A stretch of DNA of 35,913 nucleotides from Acidobacteriota bacterium (lineage in GTDB: Bacteria; Acidobacteriota; Vicinamibacteria; Vicinamibacterales; 2-12-FULL-66-21): NCBI GenBank assembly GCA_013813355.1, contig JACCRT010000050.1, positions 1 through 35,913 of the forward strand, in the 5' to 3' direction. The notes beneath the pieces were generated by a model. That model made no database searches. It was given only the letters and a program-made list of their open reading frames with translations, and had not been told where the DNA came from. The position numbers were made by a program, and so were the translations under genes. This document shows, in pieces, positions 28,501 through 35,913 of the stretch. How positions within the stretch are numbered: the first letter of the stretch is position 1; each line of letters starts with the position of its first letter.

Positions 28501-28656
28501 TATACTCGCCGCCGAAGAGAGAGCTCGCCGGTGCCTGAGCCGATCGCCGTGATCCACACGCAGACAGAAACGCGAGCTTTCCCAGAGGGCGCGACCCGCC
28601 GCGCACGGGTCACCTCCTAAACGGCAACGCGCGCGGGGCCAGGAGCAACAGAGAGC
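28501..28656 (+). promoter_or_regulatory. Candidate structured 5' leader of the RRM gene with extended -10 and 16S-tail-like anti-SD
   Basis: TGCTATACT extended -10 (hexamer 28501-28506); hairpin GACCCG-CCGCGCA-CGGGTC (28593-28611); TCACCTCCT 28610-28618; SD AGGAG 28641-28645; ATG 28657. Confidence 0.5.
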
Positions 28657-29022
28657 ATGGGCAGTAGATTGTACGTCGGCAACCTTCCGTATTCCGCCAC
28701 CGAGGATCAGCTGACCGAGCTGTTCAGCCGTGTCGGGAAGGTCGAAACCGTCCGCGTCATGCGCGACATGGCCACCGGTCGCGCGCGGGGCTTCGCCTTC
28801 GTCGACATGGGGTCCGACGAAGACGCACAGAAGGCGATCAGCGAATTCCACGAGCAACCGATGGATGGCCGGGCGCTGGTGGTCAACGAAGCGCGCCCGA
28901 GGGCAGAAGGAGGCTTCGGCGGTGGCGGCGGCCGGCCGGGCGGCGCCCGTGGGGGTGGTGGCGGCAGGTCCCACGATGACGAGGACTTCGCCGGCGGCAG
29001 GCGCAAGGAACCCCGGTGGTAG
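28657..29022 (+). CDS. RRM-domain glycine-rich RNA-binding protein
   Basis: RLYVGNLPYSATEDQLTELF (RNP2), GRARGFAFVDM (RNP1), Gly/Arg-rich tail. Confidence 0.95.
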   Translation: MGSRLYVGNLPYSATEDQLTELFSRVGKVETVRVMRDMATGRARGFAFVDMGSDEDAQKAISEFHEQPMDGRALVVNEARPRAEGGFGGGGGRPGGARGGGGGRSHDDEDFAGGRRKEPRW

Positions 29023-29026
29023 CACT

Positions 29027-29078
29027 CAGAACGCAGAATGTAGAACTGAGAACACCCTAGCACACAGAACGTGGAACG
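29027..29078 (+). repeat. Degenerate (C)AGAACGNN-type intergenic repeat
   Basis: cactcagaacgcagaatgtagaactgagaacaccctagcacacagaacgtggaac. Confidence 0.6.
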
Positions 29079-29134
29079 CGGGATGCCTCAACGGGCCGGT
29101 CCTCGGCACGTTGTGTGTTCCAAGGTTCTGAATT

Positions 29135-29878
29135 TCACGGCTCATCGACCACCCAGCCGTCGCGGAGCTGCACGATGCGGCTGCCGTACTCCGCGTTGGC
29201 TTCCGAGTGCGTGACCTGGATGATGGTCGTGCCCGTCTCGTTCAGCTTCCTGAACAGCTCCATGATCTCCTTGCCCTGGCTCGAGTGCAGGTTGCCCGTC
29301 GGCTCGTCGGCGAGGATGACCTTCGGATTCGAGATCACCGCCCGCGCCACCGCGACGAGCTGCTGCTGACCGCCCGACAGCTGGTTCGGGTAGAGGTCCT
29401 TCTTGCCGACAATCGCGAACTTGTCGAGGATGTCGCAGACCATGCTTTCGCGTTCGGCTTTCTTGATGTCGCGGTACGACAGGGGGATGTCCAGGTTCTC
29501 GTACACCGTCAGGTGATCCAGCAGGTGATAACTCTGGAAGACGAAGCCGATGTGCTGCTTGTGCAGCTTTGCGCGGTCTTTCGCGCCGAGCCGGTGCACA
29601 GGCTGGTCGAGGAAGTAGTAGTCGCCCGTCCACGCACTGTCGTGCATGCCGACGATATGGAGCAGCGTCGACTTGCCGGCGCCCGACGGCCCCATGATGG
29701 AGATGAACTCCCCCTCCTTGACGTCCATGGTGATGCGCCGCAGCACATACGTGCGGCTCGTGCCGTGGGCATAGGACTTCTCGAGGTTCCGGAGCCCGAT
29801 CAGGGCGTTCGGCGCCAGCGTGCCCTCCGGCTGGAACTCGGGCTGCGCGGCGGGGGTCGATCTGCTGAAAAACGCCAT
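29135..29878 (-). CDS. ABC transporter ATP-binding protein (MacB/LolD-type)
   Basis: Walker A GPSGAGKSTL, signature LSGGQQQLVAVARA, Walker B VILADEPTGNL. Confidence 0.95.
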   Translation of the reverse strand: MAFFSRSTPAAQPEFQPEGTLAPNALIGLRNLEKSYAHGTSRTYVLRRITMDVKEGEFISIMGPSGAGKSTLLHIVGMHDSAWTGDYYFLDQPVHRLGAKDRAKLHKQHIGFVFQSYHLLDHLTVYENLDIPLSYRDIKKAERESMVCDILDKFAIVGKKDLYPNQLSGGQQQLVAVARAVISNPKVILADEPTGNLHSSQGKEIMELFRKLNETGTTIIQVTHSEANAEYGSRIVQLRDGWVVDEP

Positions 29879-29951
29879 GGTCTGAACCTTCCGTGGGAGA
29901 GTGTCTCGTGTTAGACGGGAGCGCCGCGTGACTGGTTGCGGATGATTATAG

Positions 29952-30182
29952 CTACGGACCAACACTGATGATACGGATTGAGAACGAAGCCAGACTGGTG
30001 GAGAAAAACGGAACGAATCGCGCCAGCCCTGCCGCCCGCCAGCGGGTGACAGGGGTCGGCAGCAATACCGCGCTGGCAAGGGTGGCTGCCGCGACAGCCC
30101 CCAGGGCCAGACCCCATCCGCTCGCGGCGCCCTCCGTGAGTACCAGCCAGGCGACGCTGAAGAGTAACAGGCGCGCGATCAT
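29952..30182 (-). pseudogene. N-terminal remnant of Na+/H+ antiporter subunit E (MnhE/MrpE)
   Basis: [60 protein letters not shown] resembles MnhE N-terminus (LLF..W.VLTEG); ends early. Confidence 0.6.
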
Positions 30183-30485
30183 GTCGTCACCAGCCAGGGG
30201 TGAAGCTGCCGGCGGGCCGCCGCGCGCCGTGAAGTCCTGCCAGACCATGACGAGTTGCCCGGGCGCCTCGTAAGGGAGCGGACGGAGCAGCAGGGCATTG
30301 ACGACCGTGAAAATGGCGGTGGTGGCCCCGATGCCGAGCGCGATGGTGAGGACCGCGACTGCCGTGAACCCTGGGGCCTTCAGCAGCGTGCGACAGGTGT
30401 AGCGAATGTCGTCGATTCTGAAGTCAACCTCGACGCTGTGCCAGCCAATGTCGTGCCGATCCCGGTCGGAAGCCGCACGCTTCAC
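30183..30485 (-). pseudogene. N-terminal remnant of ADOP/MacB-type ABC permease, in frame with the MnhE remnant
   Basis: [67 protein letters not shown]; full-length permeases are ~800 aa. Confidence 0.8.
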
Positions 30486-30726
30486 GCAGGCTGCAGTTTA
30501 GCGCTTATCGCACGCCTCGTGTCCCCGACGCTGGTGTTCGGCCCCGGACACCCGCGTCCCACTGCGGCACAAGCCCGGGCAATCGTTCGGCAGCCGGCAT
30601 CCCGTCGGCCTCACGGCGCGCGCCGCGAGGCTTGATAGTAGACTCGGACCGAGCCCCGGATGGGGCCGGAAGCCCTGAACGGCTGTAAGGGGCTGGCTAT
30701 TCACCTGTTTGCAGGAGGTCCGCAGG

Positions 30727-31644
30727 ATGCAGTGCAAGATGGTCTGTCCAGGCATCGCCGGCGTCGCCGCCATCCTTTTCGCCGTAGCCCCCCCGGTCAT
30801 GGGGACGCAGGCGCCTTCAGAGCCCATCGTGGTTCAAAGCGGTTTGCGGTCTCCGGAGTCGGCGCTCCACGATGTTGCTGCCGACGTCTATCTCGTGTCG
30901 AACATCAGCGGCAATCCGAGCGAGAAAAACGGGCGCGGCTTCATCACGCGCGTGGCGCCAGATGGGCAAGTGGCGCAACTGAAATGGATCGACGGCGAGC
31001 AGGAGGGCGTGACGCTGCATGCGCCGAAAGGGATGGCCCTGCGAGGGGAAACGTTGCTCGTCGCCGACATCGACGCGATCCGGCTCTTCGATCGCGCCAG
31101 CGGCAAGCCGATGGGTGTGTGGCCAGTAGAAGGCGCCACCTTCATGAATGCCATCGCCGTCGGCGCCGACGGCATCGTCTACGCCACCGATACCGGTATC
31201 GATCTGACCACTGGCGAGCCGAAACCGACCGGCACGGCCGCGATCTACCGCTTCGACCAGGCCGGCAAGCCCACGGTGGTTGCGCGGGGACAGGAACTGC
31301 AGGGCCCAAACGGAATCCTGGTCGTGGCCGATGGCCTCACGGTCGTCGAGTTCCTGTCCAACCGCGTGCTGCGTGTCGCTCCGGACGGCACGGTTTCAAC
31401 GCGGTTCACCCTCCCGGACGGAGGCCTCGACGGTGCCGTACGCCTCGCGGATGGCAGCCTGTTGATCTCGAGCTGGGGGGCCAATGCCGTGTACCAAGTC
31501 GACCCGCAGGGCAAGGCCACGGCTATCGTCAAGGACGTACCCGCGGCTGCCGATCTCGGCGTGGACATCACGCGCGGGCGGCTGCTCATTCCGCAGCTCA
31601 CGGAGGACACGCTGCGGATCGTGCCGCTGCCGCAGGCTCGCTAA
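30727..31644 (+). CDS. SMP-30/NHL-like secreted beta-propeller protein
   Basis: Signal peptide MQCKMVCPGIAGVAAILFAVAPPVMGTQA; repeats such as PKGMALRGETLLVADIDAIRLFD, GLDGAVRLADGSLLISSWGANAVYQVD; SD GCAGGAGG upstream. Confidence 0.82.
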   Translation: MQCKMVCPGIAGVAAILFAVAPPVMGTQAPSEPIVVQSGLRSPESALHDVAADVYLVSNISGNPSEKNGRGFITRVAPDGQVAQLKWIDGEQEGVTLHAPKGMALRGETLLVADIDAIRLFDRASGKPMGVWPVEGATFMNAIAVGADGIVYATDTGIDLTTGEPKPTGTAAIYRFDQAGKPTVVARGQELQGPNGILVVADGLTVVEFLSNRVLRVAPDGTVSTRFTLPDGGLDGAVRLADGSLLISSWGANAVYQVDPQGKATAIVKDVPAAADLGVDITRGRLLIPQLTEDTLRIVPLPQAR

Positions 31645-31684
31645 AGACAGAACCCGCCGGGTTGCTGCTGGCTCGCGGCGACGA

Positions 31685-31763
31685 GTCCCTGGAAGCGTGA
31701 TGCGTCACCTAAGTCCCTGGCTGGGCATCCCGGCTCGCTGGGTTGCTCCTTCCAGGGGACTAG
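31685..31763. repeat. MITE-like palindromic element, short copy
   Basis: Left end GTCCCTGGAAGCGTGATGCGTCAC (31685-31708), right end TCCAGGGGACTAG (31751-31763). Confidence 0.65.
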
Positions 31764-32239
31764 GGTTTCACGGTCGAGAAGACCTGCGTCTGGCCCGCGC
31801 GGTCGAACGTCATCACGGTGTACGGCCGGGGCGTGACCCCCGGGACCTCCATACCCGGCGAACCCAGCGGCATGCCGGGCACGGCGAGGCCCGCCACGGC
31901 GGGCCGCTCCTTGAGGAACCGCAGCACCTCACGTGCGGGGATGTGCCCTTCGATGGCGTAGCCATCGATAAGCCCGGTGTGGCAGGAATGCATGGCCGGC
32001 GGAACCCCGTGCTTGGCTTTGAGGGTGTCCAGCTCGGCCTGGCTGACGTCCCGGGCCGTTACCTGGAAGCCGGCAGCGCGCATGTGATCCACCCACTTGG
32101 TGCAGCACCCGCACGTGGGGGTCTTGTACACGTCCATCGCGAGGACGTGCGGCTGCGCCGGCTGGCGCTGGGCGTGCACCGCGTAGGCCCCGCCGGCCAC
32201 CACCCCGATGACACCCAGCGTGAGCGCCAGAATCTTCAT
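31760..32239 (-). CDS. DUF411 family metal-binding protein
   Basis: MDVYKTPTCGCCTKWVDHMRAAGFQVTARDV, MHSCHTGLIDGYAIEGHIPAREVLRFLKERP. Confidence 0.93.
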   Translation of the reverse strand: MKILALTLGVIGVVAGGAYAVHAQRQPAQPHVLAMDVYKTPTCGCCTKWVDHMRAAGFQVTARDVSQAELDTLKAKHGVPPAMHSCHTGLIDGYAIEGHIPAREVLRFLKERPAVAGLAVPGMPLGSPGMEVPGVTPRPYTVMTFDRAGQTQVFSTVKP

Positions 32240-32263
32240 AGTTCTTGTTGGCATCAGCCTATT

Positions 32264-32589
32264 CTAGTCCCCTGGACGCGTGATGCGTCATATAAGTCCC
32301 GGGCGGGGCACCCCGGCTCGCGGCGTTGCTCCTCCCTTACATAGGCCCACCATGCGCGGTCGTCGCGCCTTGCGATCCGGACGCCGCGCTCCGGGACCTA
32401 TCAGCCCGTGGTGAAAGTCTGGCTGCATTCGACGGGCGATGCATCCCCGCGGGCTGCGTTGCTCCTCCCTTAAATACGCGCAGTATTCTCGGTCGTCGCG
32501 CCTTGTCCGCGGGGCGCCTCGCCCGTCTCGGTGCGACGCCAGACTTTCACCACGGGCTGCTATGCAACGCATCACGCTTCCAGGGGATA
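32264..32589. repeat. MITE-like palindromic element, long copy with internal hairpins
   Basis: Ends CTAGTCCCCTGGACGCGTGATGCGT (32264-32288) and reverse complement of CTATCCCCTGGAAGCGTGATGCGTTGC (32564-32590); inner perfect 22-bp inverted repeat. Confidence 0.7.
32402..32559. repeat. Perfect 22-bp inverted repeat CAGCCCGTGGTGAAAGTCTGGC with nested hairpins
   Basis: Arms 32402-32423 and 32538-32559; nested GACGGGCGA/TCGCCCGTC, CCCCGCGG/CCGCGGGG, AATAC/GTATT. Confidence 0.9.
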
Positions 32590-32597
32590 GCAGCCCA

Positions 32598-35282
32598 TCA
32601 CCCGGTGTTTCGCATCCCCGCTGCGATACCGTTGACGGTCATCATGAATGCGTGCCCGAGCTGCGGGTCGGGATCATCGCCGTGTTCCCGGAGTCGACGG
32701 AGCAGCTCGATCTGCACGAGGTTGATCGGATCGACGTACGGGTTACGAACATCGATGGATCGGCGCAGCACGGCGTTGTGCGCGAGCAGCCGGTCGCTGC
32801 CGGTCACATCCAGCAGCACCTGGGCGGTCTCAGCCAGCCGGCGGCGCAAATCGACACCCATCGACTGGAGCTCCGCGGGCACGAGCCGCCGATCGTACTC
32901 TTCCGCAATTCGCGCATCGGCTTTGGCGAGCACCATCTCGATCAGGTCCAGCGTCGAACGGAAGACGGGCCACTCCCGGTACATGGTACGAAGCAGGCTT
33001 CGGTCCCCCTCGTGGATGGCGGCCGCCAGCGCCTCGCCGGACCCGAGCCAGGTCGGCAGCAACAGGCGGGTCTGCGTCCAGGCAAAGACCCAGGGGATGG
33101 CTCGCAGGGACTCGACACCGCCGGCGTCTCCTTTCCTGGGACGACGTGCCGGCCGGCTGCCGATCGGAAGCGTCGCCAGTTCGGGCTCCGGCGTGGCGGC
33201 GCGGAAGTACGGCACGAATGCGGGGTGTTCATGGACGATCGCGCGGTAGGTGGCGCGAGCGGTCACAGCCAGCCTGTCCATCGTCTCGCGCCAGGACGAG
33301 GGGAGCGTGACGGGTGGCGTGAGCGTGGCGTCGAGCGCGGCGGTTGTGTAGACCTCGAGCGTGCGGAGCGCGATATCCGGCAGGCCGAACTGGGCCTGAA
33401 TCATCTCGCCCTGCTCCGTCACCCGCAGGCGTCCCTCGACCGAGCCAGGCGGCTGAGACTGGATGGCGAGGTAGGTGGGCCCTCCGCCGCGGCCCACGCT
33501 GCCGCCCCGCCCGTGAAACAGCGTCAGCTCCACCCCTGCCCGGCGGCACACGTCGACCAGCGCTTCCTGAGCGCGATACAGCGCCCAGTTCGCGGAGAGC
33601 CGTCCGCCATCCTTCGCGGAATCCGAATAGCCGATCATCACCTCCTGTGAGTCGCCAATCCGCGCCCGGTACCACGGGATCGACAGCAACGCGCTCATCG
33701 TGTCGGCGGCGGCGCCCAGGTCGTCGAGCTGCTCGAAGAGCGGGACCGTGCGGAGATGACAGCCGGCCAGCTGCTGGAGCAGTTCCACTGCGAGCACGTC
33801 GGAGGGTGCCTGCGCCATGGAGATGACGTACGCGCCGAAGGATTCGGGCGATAGCGAGGCCGCCGTACGGAACGTTTCGATGACGTCGCGGTCCTCAGGA
33901 CCCAACGCATCGGCCTCGGGCCATCGCAACAGGGGCCCCTCGCCGGTGAGGGCCCGGATCAGAAACGCCTGGCGTTCTTCTTCCGGCCAGGACGTGTAGG
34001 CGCCGCCGCCGTGCGGCGTGGTGACGGAATCGAGCACCGCGGCATGCCGTGCCGCGTGCTGCCGCAGGTCGAGTCGAACCAGCGTCAGGCCAAACGCCGC
34101 CGTACGGCGCAGGATGTCCGCGAGCCGGCCGCTTGCGACGACCTGCTGCCCGGTGTCGACGAGAGAGTCGTAGCAGAGCCGCAGGGGTTCGATGAGTTCG
34201 TCGATCGAGAGATACGGCTCGGCCTGGTGCGGGGAGCTCGCGTCGGGGCGAGCCGATGCCGTCGCGTCGGCGGCCAGTTCCCGGCCGAGGATGTCGCGGG
34301 TGACCCGCAGGCGATCGCGCACCTCGCGGAGCACGGCCCGATAGGGTTCCCTGGCCGCGCCGCTTCGCGCCCGCAGGGCGGCTGTCGCGCTCGTGATCGA
34401 CAGCTCGTGACGCAAGGCCTCGATCTCGCGTTCGTAGAGGTCCGCCGCCATCCACCGGGAAATCACGCAGGCGAGGCGGGTCGTCTCCGGAGTGACGTTC
34501 GGGTTGCCGTCCCGATCGCCGCCAATCCACGAGCCGAAACGGATCGGTGCGGCATCGAGCGGCAGCGTCCGTCCGGTGAAGTGCTGGAGCGCGCGATCGA
34601 GCCCGCGAAGGTAGCGTGGCAGCGCGTCCCAGAGCGTCTGCTCGAACACGAGCAGCCCGCCGATGATCTCGTCGCGCGGCGTGGGACGCTCCGGCCGGAT
34701 CTCCTCGCTCTCCCACGCCGTGGTGATTTCGCGCCGGAGGTCCTGCACCACCTCGTCCTGCTCGACGGGCGTGAGGTCCGGCCGGTCCCGGCGCGCGAGA
34801 GCTTCCGCGATGCGCAGGTGCTTCTGGACGAGCGTCCGCCGGACGATCGCGGTGGGATGGGCGGTCAGTACCAGTTCAATCCGCATCGAGGCGACGCTCT
34901 GATAGAGAGCGGCCGGGTGAGTTCCGCGCCGCAGCAGGCGGTCGAACGCCTCCTCGCAGGACGCCGGCTGCGGCCCGGCCGCGGGATTTCGCTGATACTG
35001 GCGGCGACGCCGGATTCGATGGTGCTGCTCGGCGATGTTCGCCAGTGCGAGAAAGTGCGAGAACGCGCGTGCGACCGGAACGGCGTCCGCGACGGGAAGA
35101 TCCGCCAGGTCCTCGGAGAGGGCAGAGAAGTCGTCGGTGCCGGTCCGACCTCGCTTGGATCGCGCCCGCACACGCTCGACCGTATCGAAGAGTGCCTGCC
35201 CGCCGCGCAGCTGCAGCGTTTCGCCGAGCAGATCTCCCAGCAACCGCACATCGTCACGCAGCGGCTGGTGCGGATCGGCCAT
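32598..35282 (-). CDS. ppc: Phosphoenolpyruvate carboxylase
   Basis: VLTAHPTAIVRRTLVQKH, FGSWIGGDRDGNPNVT, MIGYSDSAKDGGRLSANW, FHGRGGSVGRGGGP. Confidence 0.96.
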   Translation of the reverse strand: MADPHQPLRDDVRLLGDLLGETLQLRGGQALFDTVERVRARSKRGRTGTDDFSALSEDLADLPVADAVPVARAFSHFLALANIAEQHHRIRRRRQYQRNPAAGPQPASCEEAFDRLLRRGTHPAALYQSVASMRIELVLTAHPTAIVRRTLVQKHLRIAEALARRDRPDLTPVEQDEVVQDLRREITTAWESEEIRPERPTPRDEIIGGLLVFEQTLWDALPRYLRGLDRALQHFTGRTLPLDAAPIRFGSWIGGDRDGNPNVTPETTRLACVISRWMAADLYEREIEALRHELSITSATAALRARSGAAREPYRAVLREVRDRLRVTRDILGRELAADATASARPDASSPHQAEPYLSIDELIEPLRLCYDSLVDTGQQVVASGRLADILRRTAAFGLTLVRLDLRQHAARHAAVLDSVTTPHGGGAYTSWPEEERQAFLIRALTGEGPLLRWPEADALGPEDRDVIETFRTAASLSPESFGAYVISMAQAPSDVLAVELLQQLAGCHLRTVPLFEQLDDLGAAADTMSALLSIPWYRARIGDSQEVMIGYSDSAKDGGRLSANWALYRAQEALVDVCRRAGVELTLFHGRGGSVGRGGGPTYLAIQSQPPGSVEGRLRVTEQGEMIQAQFGLPDIALRTLEVYTTAALDATLTPPVTLPSSWRETMDRLAVTARATYRAIVHEHPAFVPYFRAATPEPELATLPIGSRPARRPRKGDAGGVESLRAIPWVFAWTQTRLLLPTWLGSGEALAAAIHEGDRSLLRTMYREWPVFRSTLDLIEMVLAKADARIAEEYDRRLVPAELQSMGVDLRRRLAETAQVLLDVTGSDRLLAHNAVLRRSIDVRNPYVDPINLVQIELLRRLREHGDDPDPQLGHAFMMTVNGIAAGMRNTG

Positions 35283-35428
35283 GCCTGATTATGGTGTCAA
35301 TCGGGCGCACTGTGACAGGGAGTCACGAGCGTCATGCGGCCGGCTTCAATCTCGCCGCAAAGCCCGCCGGGCGCGGATAGGCATTGATCTTGAAGCCAGT
35401 TTCGGGGTACGAACGTCCAAAGGTCCGA

Positions 35429-35913
35429 ATGCTGACTTGTGCCACAACCGTGTTGCTCGTGGGCGCGCTCCTCCAGGCGCCCCAGCCGTCTGCTCCTCCG
35501 GCGGGAACTCAACAGGGCATGGCGTCAGCGCCGCAGCCCGCGGCGGAACAGCCTCCAGCCGAGCAGCCCCCGGCGCTGGATCCAGAGGATCTGCCGTTTT
35601 CGCTGGGTCGCATCCAGAAAGCCATGGCGCGCCCCTCCACCGTTCGACTGGAACTCGACCGACCTGTTTTCCGGACAGAAGTGATTGGGCGAAAGCCCAC
35701 TATCGAGGACATTCTTGGGCCGGACTTTGCGCGGGGCGCAGCCAGTCACGGCGGGATGACCCACCAGGAATTCCTGAACATGGTCACGCCGAAGGACGTG
35801 CAGGGGTACGCCGCGTTTTCGAACGGGGAAGCGCTGACGGTCGCCGCCACGTCCTTCGTCATGCAGTGGGCGCTGCAGCGCGCCGTGCAGCGGTTCGAGG
35901 ATGCGAATACCGA
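35429..35913 (+). CDS. Secreted hypothetical protein, 3' partial (not in supplied ORF track)
   Basis: ATG 35429 opens a frame without stop to the window end: MLTCATTVLLVGALLQAPQPSAPPAGTQQGMASAPQPAAEQPPAEQPPALDPEDLPFSLGRIQKAMARPSTVRLELDRPVFRTEVIGRKPTIEDILGPDFARG... Confidence 0.75.
   Translation, partial: MLTCATTVLLVGALLQAPQPSAPPAGTQQGMASAPQPAAEQPPAEQPPALDPEDLPFSLGRIQKAMARPSTVRLELDRPVFRTEVIGRKPTIEDILGPDFARGAASHGGMTHQEFLNMVTPKDVQGYAAFSNGEALTVAATSFVMQWALQRAVQRFEDANT

Noticed and set aside
30486-30726. 109-aa minus ORF 30498-30827 and spacer hairpins before the SMP-30-like gene
   Set aside because: Overlaps the start of a better-supported plus-strand gene with SD and signal peptide; no protein motifs.
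31685-32590. Integron gene cassette/attC interpretation of the DUF411 flanks
   Set aside because: No RYYYAAC/GTTRRRY core sites found at the palindrome ends and no integrase in the window; MITE-like explanation fits the repeated ends better.

Overview
High-GC bacterial chromosomal window. Gene content (ADOP-type permease remnant, WD40-like/beta-barrel outer-membrane fusion, ECF/anti-sigma pairs, BoxR/BoxBC) suggests an Acidobacteriota-like organism, but this is inference. Left to right: partial dihydrolipoamide acyltransferase (E2), lipoamide dehydrogenase (E3) and lipoyl synthase; an MBL-fold hydrolase; an aerobic benzoyl-CoA ('box') catabolic cluster (BoxR-like HTH-shikimate-kinase regulator divergent from boxC, boxB, enoyl-CoA hydratase, aldehyde dehydrogenase, kynureninase-like PLP enzyme, 3-hydroxyacyl-CoA dehydrogenase); DUF2203; a ferredoxin/NuoB/NuoI module; acyl-CoA thioesterase; an orphan zinc-finger protein; a 1040-aa peptidase/beta-propeller/beta-barrel protein; an ECF sigma/anti-sigma/TlpA operon; an M28 peptidase; an EEP nuclease; a cardiolipin synthase-like PLD; a transglutaminase-like protein; a copper-binding/SCO fusion; an RRM RNA-binding protein; an orphan ABC ATPase; a chimeric permease/MnhE remnant; an SMP-30-like protein; a DUF411 protein bracketed by palindromic elements; PEP carboxylase; and a partial secreted protein at the right edge. 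The most interesting non-coding signals are: (1) the RRM gene leader, which carries a near copy of the 16S rRNA 3' tail (TCACCTCCT) after a hairpin and just upstream of the gene's own Shine-Dalgarno; (2) two MITE-like palindromic elements sharing a ~24-bp terminal motif on both sides of the DUF411 gene, one with a 22-bp perfect inverted repeat; (3) an in-frame chimera of an ADOP permease N-terminus and an MnhE N-terminus; (4) a (GCAGTAG)7 array with a complementary arm between boxC and boxB; (5) recurrent -10-like hexamers 6-9 nt from start codons, suggesting leaderless transcription.
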